A DNA stretch of 64,000 bases, taken from assembly GCA_009746045.1 (NCBI GenBank), contig RPFO01000418.1:332501-396500 (forward strand). Reading direction: 5' to 3'. Position 1 is the first letter of the stretch, and each line of letters starts with the position of its first letter. Source of the DNA: Mesostigma viride. Lineage: Eukaryota > Streptophyta > Mesostigmatophyceae > Mesostigmatales > Mesostigmataceae. This document shows, piece after piece, positions 41,955 to 54,700 of the stretch. The notes beneath the pieces are model-generated. The model did no database searches, was not told the DNA's origin, and saw nothing but the letters and a program-made list of their open reading frames with translations. The position numbers were made by a program, and so were the translations under genes.

Positions 41955-42225
41955 ATCCACTCCCTCTCCCTTCTTTGGTCTGCCATGCAGAACAAGAAGA
42001 GGTGGCAGAAGATTGTCCAGGCTCACACGCCAGCCCCTGTGGGCAAGCCACCCCCCCCCAAGAGGAAGGGGCGTTTTGCTGAGAAGTGTAGTTAGAATTT
42101 TCTAGACTAGATAGCTTAGAATTAGGTTTAGATCGAGTATGCGGCTTCTCCCACCTCCACCCACCCAAGGAATACGTGCTACATGATCTCAACGGAGGCA
42201 TATTATTAATTTTTTTTTTTTTAAT

Positions 42226-42780
42226 GCATGAAAAGATGGCACTTACCTAACAAAATACACTCATGATTGATTATAAAGAGAAAAATGTTCAATCATTATT
42301 TAGGAATATCAGCACACTTGTCTAAACAAGAAGAGCATCGCTACTCAAACACTAGCAAAATTTAAACACAAAAATCAACTGCTCAGCTTTGCATACAGCG
42401 AGCAAGATAAGACACACCACCATGGGTTAGCACTCACTTATTTGCACAGAAGACCACACCGTGGTCAAGTTGAGCATAGCATAACCCCCAAACCCTTCTA
42501 CCTTTCTACCACTGGCCCACATCACTCGGGCAGAGCTTCCGCCATGCAGAAGGCGGACAGCACCCTTATGTCACCAGGCGTGCCTTCCAGAAAGCAGCAA
42601 GCAATCCCATAAAAAAAAGGATCGTTGCGTTGTTGCCAGCAGAGATCGTGGAAATAACAACCGCTGGCACCTTGAGTGAGCACAGGAACCTCATTCCTGT
42701 CCTGTTACCCATGCAGGTTGGCCCCCTCCATGCAATGCAAAGAGGCAAAAAGGGCGGGGGCCCTGAAAAGCAAGAGCTCT
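42226..42780. other. Spacer between the nested retrotransposon and the coiled-coil gene
   Basis: AT-richer sequence with no repeat or frame of note. It presumably includes the 3' UTR of the minus-strand coiled-coil gene. Confidence 0.5.
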
Positions 42781-45700
42781 CTATACATTTGTGATATCAA
42801 ACAGTCCCCGTTTGGACCCCCCCCGCCGCTGCCGTTGGCGAGCCTGCCGCTTGGTGTTCTTGGGGTTATCCGCCGCCTTGGGGCTATCCAGCGTGGCCGG
42901 TGCTCGGAACCCAGCGGAGCTGTCCGCCATGGAAGGCTCGGCAGCGACATCCTCAGCCCTGGCGGGGGCTGGGGACATTGCCGCGAGGATCCCACTGGGG
43001 CCACCGCACATGGACTCCTTGTCTAGTGCCTGGTCCTCCCCTAGTAGTTGCTGGTCCAGCTGGTCCTCGATATCGCCCAGGAAATCCGAGGAAGGGTTAT
43101 CGGCGCACGCACTCCCTGCCGACACAGACGAGAGCTCCCCGTTCTCCGCGTCAAAGTGGTTGAACCCGGCCGGGAACTGCGCGCTGCCATCCCCGTAGAC
43201 GGTACTATTTCTGGCATCTCTGGGCCCAGGATTGGCACCCCCGTGACTGCTGCCCCCTTCGTCAAATGAGAGGGACACGTTGGCTAGGCTTCCCACGGCA
43301 GGTGAGCCCGCACCGGGGGGTGTAGAATCTGACAGTTCTAGGGGGCTGACCACCAGGGTGGCCGGGGCCATGAGCGGCACTGGTACTGCCCCATCTCCCA
43401 TGAGCGGTGCTTGTACTTGTGCCGATTCCGCCCCCAACTCGTCCTTGATGGGCGAGGGGTCCTCCATGCTGTCAGCACCCGACGACTTGCTGGCAGGGGA
43501 GTCCATCGGTGACGCCTGGAACACACTCGCCGACGGGGAGCCCTGGAGGTCCTCCAGGACTGGTGGGAGGAGGACATGTGGCAGCGCGTGGGGCTCCACC
43601 AGCACATGCCCTACCATGGGGACACCGCCCTCCAGGCCACCACCGCCAGTATAGCCAGTCAGGCTGCCCAGGGCCGCGTCGGCAGGAGCGCCGCTGGAGA
43701 AGGAGGCATCCGAGGCATCCGAGGGCGTCGCGTGCGCCCCCCGGGGGGAGGAATTGGATGGGACCCCCCTTAGGCAGGGCATGGACATGGTGGTCAAGTC
43801 CGACCGCGGCGTGTGCGGGGGTGTAATCTCATCACTGTTTCCCGCAGCCCCGTCCCCTCGGGAGCGGGCGAATGTCAGAATTAGGCTCAGCGGGTCGGCG
43901 TTCAAGGCATTTGCCTGGGGCCCGACCGCCACGCTCCCATTGGCTGGCGACCGTGCCTGCGTGGGCGTAGGCGGCAGCCGCTGCGCCTCGTACTGGTCCA
44001 GTATCCGCCGGATGTGGCTTACGTCGGATGAGACGATCTGCGCCAGCTGGCGCCGCTGCTCGTGGATGTGGGCACCCAGGCGCTCCAGCTCCCCGTTCTC
44101 AAACGCGAGGCCCGTCTGGAACCGCCGGTTGCCCTCGCCCAGCCGCTCCATCTGGCCCATGACCAGCGAGTGCATGCTTGCCAGCGATGCACTCCCGCTC
44201 CCGATCTCGCCCGAAATAGCCCCACCACTGGTGTGGCCTGTCATGCCACCCGCCGAACCGATGCCCGCCTGGCTCGTACTGGTGATGCCGCTTCCGCTGG
44301 AGGCGGTTGCGCCGCACGCGCTGGCCCTCAGCAGGCCCCGCCGCGCACCCTGCAGCGCGACCTGGGGGACTTGGAGGACAGGGACCTGGTGCATGCTCTT
44401 GCCACAGCCGGCACTGTCCACAGGGTCGAAACCAGCTGAAGCTGCCCCACCCTCTACTGCTGTCACTGACTGAGAGGGTGGGCCCGTGGGGGGAATCGCA
44501 GGCATTGCGCCATGCTTGCCCGCATATGACCTCCTCCTGCCACCTGGCGGCGCGCCCACATCAGGGCTGCGCTCGTCGGCCCCTGGGCTCCACGCGCCCG
44601 TCCTGTGGGCCAACTCAGCCCCCGCGAGGATCGGCGCGTCGCCCGATGGCCCCTCATTGGCCCCCCGTGACCGCGAACTCTGCGCGCTCACAGGTGTCGC
44701 CGTGCCTGAGCTCAGCGCAATCGTTGCCCCCCGGGGGGTGCTGAGGCCTTCATTACTTGGGGCCGCCATCACTTGCCCACCACCCCCAACCGCCCGCTTC
44801 ATCTCATGCAGCTCCCGCATCAAACTGCTCATCTCGCTGATGCAGTGGTTCACGTCCAGCTCGACGCCAGCGCGGGGCGTGCCTGAGCTCGATGATCCAC
44901 CGCTGCTGGCGCCCCGGCCCGCGGGCCGACTCGACCCACCCCCCGTGCCCCCCCGCGTGAGCACCCCGCCCCCGCCTCTCTTCCGGCTCACCTCCAGTCG
45001 CGTCAGCTGGACCGAGAGCGAGGCCAGCCCCTTGAAGACGGCGTTCTGCGCACGCGCCAGCCACTGGTGCTGCTGCTGCAGCATGCTGGCCGCCGCCACC
45101 CCTTGCTCCCGATGGAATGGCACAAGCCCCTCGCCCACGCTCCCTGCGACAGCCATCCCCGCGTTGTCGTCGGTGGGCATCGACACGGCGATGCTCCCTG
45201 GGGGGCACCTGGGCGTAGCATCTGCATCTGCGTCAGCGTCAGCGTTCCCCCCTGGAGCTGCTGCAGTCCCCTCATCGCCGGCCTCATGACCGCTGGAGGA
45301 TGAGCCAGCTGTGATGACCCCCTCCGAAGCCACCTCTTTTCCATCACCCCGCTGGGCTGCCCAATGGTGGGCCGCGGTCTGTTGCGACCCGATTTGTGAC
45401 CCACGGGCTGCTGCTGGAAGGTGGCTCCCCACCCCCGCCCCCGTGCTGGCATCTTGCTTGGGCAGGGCGGCAACCGCAATGCGCAGCTCCTGGACTTCGC
45501 GGTAGCGATCCCCCAGCTCCGCTGTGCAGCGCGCCAGCTCCTCCTCACGGCCCCTCAGCTCCTCCCGTAGCGCGCCCCGTTCCGCCCGCTCCTTGTCCAT
45601 CTCGGCCACCACACGCGCCAGCTCATCACTCAGCTTGTCCATCTCGCCCTGCCGCTGCCGGCGCGCCGCCGCCTCCTCCTTCCTCGCCTTGACCCTCGCA

Positions 45701-48700
45701 CTTCTGGCGTCCTCGAGGGCCTTCCTCAACCCCTCGATCGACTCTGCCTGCTCCTTGACCTGCTTCAGCAGCTTCTCCAGCTTGCCTTCCTGGGCCCCCT
45801 GGGACTCGGCACGTGCCGCCAGGTCGTTGGTCAGCGAGTCCACCTGCGCACGCGAGTTTGCTAGCAGCTCCCACACGTGGCTGCACTCCTCCTCGGAACG
45901 CCCCGCGCGCTTGACCAGGGACTGCGCCTCGCCCTGCAGGTCGCGGATCGTGGCCTGCGCCGCTCTCAGCTCCGAACGGAGCGAGACCAGCAGCAAACGC
46001 ACAGCCTCGTGGTTGCACGCGGGGAGCGGCCCGCACAAAATACCCGCCGCGTTACCAGCAGCACTACTGCCAGACCCTGAGCCATGGCTGCCACCTTGGT
46101 AGGCGTCCGATTCGTCGTCATCGTCCTCGGGGCCATTGTTCGCGCCGCCGCGGTCCCGGTCACCGATGAGCGCCTCGGCAAGACCCGAGAGCGTGCCCTT
46201 CAGGCTGGAGCCTTCACCCACCAGGTGCTCCGCCAGGCCTGACAGGGTGGACTTGAGCGTGCTGGCGGCGGTGGGCGCGGTTGCAGATGCGCCCGCTGCT
46301 GCGCCAGTCGCTGCCGCACCAGTCGGGTTCAACGAGGTTTCCTCTGCCTGACGAGACCTGCGCCGGAGACTCGTGCCCCAAGCGTACTCCCCATCATTCC
46401 CATCCAGGCGGGCAGCCTTGCTGCCCTCAGGGCATGTCATCAGAGCGTCCTTGCCCGAGTCATCCCCCGACCCGGCCGAGACCAGCTGCCACAGACCGTT
46501 CACCTCCTCCTCGCGCCGCCTCAGCTGCTCGCCCAGCTGGTCGATCAGCACGCGGCGGCCCTCCGCCTCCTCCAGCTGGCGCCGCTGGGTTGCCAGGGAC
46601 CCCTCCAGGGCCCTCACGCGCGCCCGCAGCGCGCCCGCGGATGCCTCCATCTCCTCCACCTGCGCGTGCAGTCGCGCCTTCTCGGCCGCCCACGCCTGCT
46701 CCCCGCTCTCAAGCAGCGACCGGAACCGCGCCGCCTCAGCGCTCCACGCGCAGCTCTCCGCGTCTAATTCTGCCACACGCTGCCGCCACCAGCCGGCCGT
46801 GGCCCCGCCCTCCTGGTTACTGCCAGACTCGGCATCGTCCCCCACAGGGACCTCCTTCCAGACCGCGGGCTCCCGGTTGCTGCCCGTGTTCCCGTTGAAG
46901 CCGTCACCAGCATTACCGTCGGCTCTCCCGTCGAGTTCAAATGAGTCGTCCAGGGAGAGGGACACGCTGGCGAATGCGAGGCTGCCACCTGGACCTTCCT
47001 CGTCACCGCCCCTTAACCCGGCCTCGTTCAGCAGTGACAGCGTGCTGCTGATGTCATCGCCGCCGGCGCCGAGGATGATGTCGTCGCCAGCGCCGCCGAG
47101 GGGGGACCGTTGGCCCGCCGCCGCGTCGCCCTCCTCTCTCAGCGGTCCCAGCATGCCCATGCACAGGAGCCCGCCCATGCCCCCAGGGAGTGCCAGGTCA
47201 TCGCCCTCACCCCCCGCGGTCACCGAGGGAGCGTTAAGGCCTGACAGCAAGGGGGAACTCCCGCCGGCCTTGTCGCCAGCGTCGGTGCTGTGCCGCTGCG
47301 GCGCGCCCGTGGTCACTGTAGCGTATGGTACAGTGAACACGTCAGGCTCGAGCGTCGCGGCGGCCATCACCGCGGCCGCGCTGGGCCTTGCCCTCGCTGT
47401 CGCGCTGCGCTTGGGGGGCGGGCTTGGGAGCAGCCGGCGGCGCACGGGCGTGGTCGAGCGTGGCTTGGAGGATCCCGGCTGGCCGCCCTGCTTGTCGTCC
47501 GTGCCCCGTGGCTTGTCTTCCACAAGCCGGTGCTCCTCTGGGGAAGTCACAACGGATGTTACTGTGGAGTGCGGGGCCGAGGTTTGTGGGGCAAAAACTT
47601 GCGAGGCGGACTTGGGTTCTCGCGGGGATCGCTTGGCTTCCGGTAATGAGCCTGAGGAAGAGGGAGAGGATCCAGAGGAAGACGTTGAGGAAGGGGACCC
47701 GTGCGCCGCAGGGCTAGCGTGTCGGACAGGCGACATGGCGACGGCACTAGCGGCCGCGCTCCTTGGCGGGCTGACGTTCTTCCCACCCACCCGGGTGGTG
47801 GTGGCCGCCGGGACAATGACAGCGGCCTGGTCACCAGAGCCCATGGAGAGCACGCCCCTCACAACATTGTTGCTGTGACGGCTGTCCTCGCCATCCCTCG
47901 GCGGGGTCAGCTCGCCGGCACACGCCGGGGTCAAGTCACCGCGAACAAGGGCCGAGTCAGCGCCGACACGGCTCGGCGACGCGCCTGCCGAGAATGCGCC
48001 CGGCGAGGCCAGGTGGCGCGGTCGGCTCCACAGCTTGACCCTCTCCTCCAGCGCGGTGACGTTCGCTAGCGCCTCGTCCAGCCTCCGCCCCGCCTCGGCA
48101 GCGCGGGCCAACGCCTCGTCTCTCTCCTCCGCCACCCTGGCCAGGGTCCCCGCGAGGGCCTCAACCGCACCAAGTGTCCCCTCCAGATCCCGCGCCACGC
48201 CCGCCGTGCCCTGCAGCGCATCGTCGTACTCTAGCCTCACCTCCTCTAACTGCTCCTCCAGCTCCCGCATCCGCGAGATGTTCCCCGCGGCCTCCGTGGC
48301 CTCCCTCTCGTCCCTGGCACGCAGAGCCTCGTCCCTGGCATCCGCGACGACCTTCTCCCGCGTCTCCACTGCCTCTTCTAGCGCGGTCTGCAACCCGGCC
48401 AATCGGTCCACCGCCGCGTCCCGCTCCCTCGAGACTTTCTCCGCCACGCACCGCCACTCCTCCATGCTGGCCAGCGCGTTGTCTCGTTCCGCTTGCACCC
48501 GCCCCAGCTGCTCCACCGCCGATGCCAGCTCCCGGAACGCCTCCTCCGCCCTCACCGCCGCCGCATCCCTCTCCTCCTCCATGGCGCACGTCGCCGCCAA
48601 CAAGGCGGACCGCTCGGATTCCAGCGCGAGCGCCCGCTCCGAGGCACCCTCGCGCTCCCCTTCTAATTCCGCCACGCGCGACACCGCCGCCGCCCGCGCC

Positions 48701-51700
48701 GCCGACGTCTCCTCGAGCGCCACCTGGCACGACCGCAGCGCGCCACGCGCCTCCGCCAGCGCTGCCTCCTCCTCGGCGAGCTGCTGCGCCGCCTCGTCGC
48801 GTTCCGCCTCTGCAGCCGCTGCGCGCGCGAGAGCCACCTGGACATCCCCTTGGAGAGCCTCCGCCCTCCTCAAGGCCTCTGCGTGCTCCGCCCGCGCGTC
48901 CTCTGCACAGGCCATAGCGGCAACCAGCCTTGCGTCCAGCTCAGCGAGTCTCACGGCGCTAGCGTCAGCCACCTGTTTCTCTCGCAGCTTCGACGCCTCC
49001 GCCTCCCCCTCAGCTTCTTGCAGCCGCGTTGCCATGCTCATGACTTGGACCTTTGCCTCGTCCTCCACTTGCTGGACCTTGGCAGCGGCGTTGGACTCCG
49101 CTTGCAAGACCCTAACAGCAGCGTTGGACTCTGCTTCTTGGACCTTTGTGGCGGCGGCAGCCTCGACTTGCTTCAGCTTTGATTCCATGTCCCTGACCCG
49201 CCCATTCACCTCCGCCTCGCGAGCGTCCACCTCCGCCTCTCGGGCTATAACCGCTGCCTGTGCTGCACTGCTGCTGACTGCTCGCACCCGCTCCGCCTCC
49301 TCCACACGCCCCTCCCACGCCCTGACCGCCGCAACTGCCGCGTCCCTCTCCTCCACGGCCATGCTGGCGCGCGCCACTGCCGCGTCGCGCTCCGCCTCCA
49401 CCGCCGCGATCCGCACCCGGGCACCCTCGAAGCTCTCCAACGCCCCTTCCCGTTCGCCTTCCAGTTCCCGCATCCGCAGTTCTGCGTCCGCCACGCCCTC
49501 CAGCGCAGCCTGCCGCTCCGCCTCTAACTCTTGCGCACGCGTGTTCGCTTGCTCCAACCCCATCGCGGCCTCGTCCCGTTCCGCCACCACCCTGGCCAGC
49601 TCGGCTTCCGCTGCTGCGAGCCGCGCCGCACTCTCAGCCACCCGCAGGGCATACCCTTCTCGCTCCGCGTCCATCGCCATCACGTCCCTGCGCGCGCCCT
49701 CCAGCGCCCTCTCCAGCTCCTCCCTGCGCCCTGCCAGCACATCGCGCTCCGCCTCGGCCCTCGCCACGCGCGCCAGCGCGTAGTCCCGCTCCGCCGCCGC
49801 CGCCTCCCCCTTCTCGCCCAGGTCCCTGAGCTCACCCTGGAGCTTCTCAATATTCCCCTGGAGGCCCCTCCCCTGCTTCTCCGCCGTCTCCTTTGCCACA
49901 TCGGATGCCGCGAGCCGCCCCGCTACCTCCCTCAACTCCCTCTCGGCCTCCTTGAGCTTTGCCAGCGTGCCCTCCCGCTCCCGGGCCATCTCCGCCACGT
50001 GATCGAGGGCATTGGCTAGATCCGCCTCTACTTCTCGCAGCCGCCCTGTGGCCTCGTCCAGCTGGATCTCGACACGCAGCACCGTCGCGACCGCCTCGTC
50101 CAATTCCCCTTCCACGTCCACCACCCTCCTTCGAGAGGCGTCGAGCGCCAAGTCCACCTCGTCGGCGTGCGCCAGCGCCTCGCGAAGCTCCACCCGCATG
50201 CACTCTAACCGAGCGAACGAGTCGTCCAGCTCACTCTCCAGCCCCATGACACGCGCCACCATGACGTCCAGCTCGCCCGCCGCGACCGCCGCGCTCGCCG
50301 CCGTCACATCTAGCTCCTCCTCCGTCTCTGCCAGGTGGCACTCCGCCCTCGCCCGTGCGCGCTCCAGCTCCCTTGCCCGCGCCTCCAGCACCGCCACCTG
50401 CGCGCGCGCCACATACACGCCCGCCATGATGTCGTCCCTCTCCCCCTCCAGCTGGCACAGGCGGGAGCGAAGGGCCCCCGCGTCTGCCTCGGCCCGTAGC
50501 GCGCGGGCCTCCGTGCGCACGCGTTCCGCCTCGGCTGCGGCCGCCATCGCCATCGCCTCCCTCTTCTGCTCCTCCGCCAGCTGCGCGCGCTGGATTGCCA
50601 TGCGCCTGCTCTCCTCCGCCGCGTCCGCCGCCGCCTGCAACTGCGCGGCCGCCCGCTTGGCCTCGTCGCCTTCCAAGAGCGATGCCGTCGTCCTGGCCAG
50701 GGAGGTCTCCAGGGTCCTCAGCCGCTCGGCCGCCGCATCTCTCTCCGCTGCTGCTTGCTCAGCCTCCCTCTGGGCCGTCTGCGCAGCTCTTTCAAATTCT
50801 GCCATCCGGTCCAGGACCTCGTTCCTCTCCTTCTCAGCCATGGTTCTTTCCCTTTCGGCCGCGGTGGCAAGGTCCGTGACGGCCTTCAGCCGCTGGGCCA
50901 GCTCCGCCACCTGTCCATCCGCCAGCGCGTGCCGCTGGGTTAGGGTGGACACCTCGTCCCTGGCGCGGGAGAGCGAGGTGGCGGCGGCCAGCAGCTCCGC
51001 GGCGACCTGTTCCATGGCACCCAGGAGCGCCCCGGTGTCGCCCAGAGATGCGCCAGCCAGGCACCCATCCGCAAGCGCCGGCTGGCTCTTGCTGTTGGAA
51101 GCACCCTTGATGTTGTTGGGAGCAAAGTCCTCGTTGATGTCCAGAAGGCAAGCATGGCCATGTAGGACCGCATCCACAGCGTCCAGCAGACAGGTGTCCT
51201 CGTGGACAAAAATTCCCGCTCCCTCCAGCCCTACCATGTGGGCGCCCAAGGACGAGGGATGAGCCGCAGAAGCGGCATCTCCCTGGGAAAGCCCCAGCTG
51301 AACGGGCACCGATGACCGGGAAGACGGTGACAGCGCCGTGGACAGCGCGGCGCGTGCTGTCGCCAGCTGGCGCGCGGCGCCGCGGACACCTTGCAGGCGC
51401 ACGAGCATGCCCTCCCGTTCCCGCTCCACCTCCTGGCACTTGTCGCACTCCCGCGGCTCCTCGTCCTTTGCCACCATCGTGGAGACGGTATGGCTGACCA
51501 CCTCATCCCCGCATCCGGGCAGGTCCGTGGCCACCCCCTCATCCCTTGTCTCCACGACTCGTGAGAAGCCTTGAGCCAGCTGATCCCTCTCTTCCACCGC
51601 CCGTTCCGCTCGGACCACCGCCTCATCCCTCTCCTCCTTTGCCCGTTCCAGCTCAACAACCGCCTGTTCCAGCGCCACCACCGCGGCCTCCCTCTCCCTC

Positions 51701-54700
51701 AGGGCACGCTCCACGTCCAACAAGGCTGCGTCCCTCTCTTCTGCTGCCCGTCCTGCCGTCAGCGCCGCCTCCCTGGCATCCTCAGCCGCCAACTCAGCAC
51801 GCTCCACTGCATTCGACCGCACCTCCATGGCGAGCTCTGAGCGCACGGCAGCCGCGTCCCTCTCCTCCACGGCCATGCTGGCGCGCGCCAACGCCGCGTC
51901 GCGCTCCCCCTCCACCGCCGCCATCTGCACCCGGGCAGCCTCAAGGCTCTCCAACGCCCCTTCCCGCTCGCCTTCCAGTTCCCGCATCCGCAGCTGCGCG
52001 TCCACAACGCCCTCCAGCGCAGCCTCCAGCTGTCCCTTCACCTCCTGGAGGTGCATCTGGGCAGTTGTGAGGCTGGCCAGTGCCGCGTTCCTCTCCCCTT
52101 GCATTTCTTCCATCCGTGACTGGGCATTCGATAGGTTCCTCGCTGCCTCATCGCGTTCAGCCTCTGCGGCCACCACCCTGCGGGCCACCTCCTCCTTCTC
52201 CTGCTCCATGCCCGTGATCCTCTCTTCCAGCTGGCTCATCACGGTGACCTTTTCTGCCAGCTGGGTCGTTACAGTGACCTTTTCTTGGCTCACCGCCGCG
52301 GCCCTCTCTTCCAGCTGGGTCACTATAACAGCCTGCTCACCCAACTGCCTCTGGAGACCACCCAGCTCCCCAGTGATAGCCGCCAGCTGCTCCTCCAGCG
52401 CCGCCTTGGCTTCCGCCAGCACATCCCTCTCCCTCTCAATCTCTCCCACCCTCAACTTGAGCTCCTCGCGGGCCTGCAGCAGCACCCCCGCCGCCTCGTC
52501 CCCGTGAGCCACCTGTCCTCTCAAGACATCCAGCGCCTCCTTAGCCGCCCGTGCCGCGACCACAGCCGCGTCCCGTGCAATCTCCGCCTCCTGCCTGTCT
52601 TTCTCAAGGCATGCCATCTGGCCACGGAGTTCCCCCATGGCCCCCGCGAGGTCCTCCCGTTGCAGCTCCAGCTGGGAAATAACCGCTTGCAGCCGGGCCT
52701 GTTCCTCCAACAGCCCCTCCCGCTCCCTCCCCATCCCCACCAGCGTGTCTTCTGCTGCCTCCCGCGCCTCCACTGCCACTCGCATCAACCCAACCACCCT
52801 CTCCCGCTCGTCCTCCGCCCTCTCCGCCGCCGCCACCGCAACACCCCTGGCTTCCTCTGCCACACGCAACGCCTCCATGGCCGCCTCCCATTCCCTACCG
52901 ACACAGGCAACCTCCTCCCGCAGCCGTGCCTGCACCTCCCCCATCCTCCCCACCTCCTCTTCGGCCCTCTGCACCCGCAGTGCGTCCGATTCCCTGTCCT
53001 GCCCCACCATGGCCAGCGCGACCGCTGCCGCCTCCTCTGCCTGCTTGACCCGGGCACCCGCCTCGTCCCGTTCCCCTTCTACCCTGGCCAGGGTGCCCGC
53101 CACCTTAGCCAACTCGGCCTCCAATCGCGCCACCTGGCACAATGCCCCATCCCTCTCCTGGCCCAGCCGGTCCGTTGCCTCGGCCGCGGAAGCCTGCGCC
53201 GCCCGCAGCTCCGCTTCCACGCCCTCCTTGGCCTCGGTGACCGACCGTACCTGCTCGGTCAGTGCCTCCACTTCCTTTCTGAGCTCGGCCACCCGGGCGG
53301 CAGCACGGGCCCGCGTCTCCTCCCCCAGGCACGCGCGCTCCAATGCGATCTCCTTCTCCTCCTCCACGTCAGCCAGCCGTGCCAGCACATCCACCTTCTC
53401 CTTCTGGAGACCATCCCTTTCCTTCTGCAGACAATCCCGCTCCCTCTGGGCCTGATCCCTCTCCCTGTCAACCTGCTCCTTCTTCCTTTCTACCTGGTCC
53501 CTCTCTTGGTGGGCCTCGTCCCGCTCCTTCTGAGCCTGCTCCATCTCACCCTGGACCCGTTCCAAGCTGTCATTCGCGGATGCCAATGCGGCCTCCAGCT
53601 CCACCCTCCTCGCCTCCAGCTCCCCCACCCTCGCTCTCATCGCCGCCACCTCGTCCTCCAACACCCCGAGGTCCTCCACCGTCTGCGACTCGGCCGGGAC
53701 ACTGGCCACCGCCCGCAGCTGCCCCAGCTCCATAACCGCCTCGTCCCGCTCCCTCACCATCCCGGCGGCCGTGACCGCCGCTGCCTCAGCTGCCGCCTCT
53801 GCTTGTGCCAACGCATCCCTCGCCAAGACCAAGCCCTCATCCGCCCGCCGCACCCGTGCCAGCGCGGCATCCCTCTCCTCCCTGGCATGGCCCAGTTCCA
53901 AGACCGCCTCGTCCCGCTCCTCCCTTGCCCGCTCCAGCTCCATTACCGCGGCATCACGCCCGGCCGCCGCATGCACCGCGTCCCGCAACGCGACATCCCT
54001 CTCCGCCCTTAGCTCCCGACTCTGCTGGATGCCCTTATCCCTCGCCATCTCCGCCTCCCTCGCCCGCGCCCATGCCCTCTCCAGCTCCCCCCTTGCGCCC
54101 TCCAGGGACCTCGCACCATCCCCACTCCACAGCATCGCCTGCAGCTGCTGCTGTTCCGCAAACTCCCTCGCGCTCAAGGCGGCTCTTTCCCGGTCCGCCA
54201 ACGCCGCCTTGAGCCCCGCGGTCGCCGCGTCCCTCTCCTTCTCCACCTGCGCCAGCTGGACAAGCGCCCGCGCATGCTCTTGCTCTAGCGCACGCAACCG
54301 CCGCACCTCCCGGTCCTTCTCCACCACAAACTCGCGGCCGAGCTCCACGGCGCAGTCCCTCTCGTCCGCCACCTGTTGGCACATCCGCGCGGCTGCGTCA
54401 CGCTCCGTCTCTAATTCCCGCATCCGCCCCTGCGCCTCGGCCGCCCTCAGCACTGCCCCGTCTCTCTCCTCTGCCAGCATGGCCAGCTTCTCCTTCAACT
54501 CCCGCGTACGGCGCTCCGCCAGCACGACCTCCGCCTCCAGCTCCGCCAGCTGTTCCTGGGACTCCAGGCTGCTCGACACCCTGGAGGCATCCAGGTCCTC
54601 CGAGAGACCACCCTGATCGCAGGAACCCTCATCACTCCGGGATGCATGCGAGCCCTCCTCGCTGCTGGAGTAGGCGAGGGACCCAGATGGGCTTATGCCC

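Larger units (their letters stand above)
39600..42225 (+). mobile_element. Family B element split by a nested retrotransposon
   Basis: Outer element: 39600-39672 carries GATGTTGCTGGCCGACCT and the codons before the insertion. 41955-42225 carries the rest (KKRWQKIVQAHTPAPVGK, then KRKGRFAEKCS), the terminal AACGGAGGCAT motif and a T-rich tail. Compared with the 26,154-26,500 copy, the join is exact once the 39,673-41,954 insertion and one copy of ATCCACTCCC are removed. Confidence 0.78.

Noticed and set aside
48035-49783. 582-codon plus-strand open frame, and many others opposite 42781-57021
   Set aside because: They run antisense to the giant coiled-coil frame, encode Ser/Ala/Arg-only composition shadows of Glu/Ala/Arg codons, and have no splice or domain evidence.
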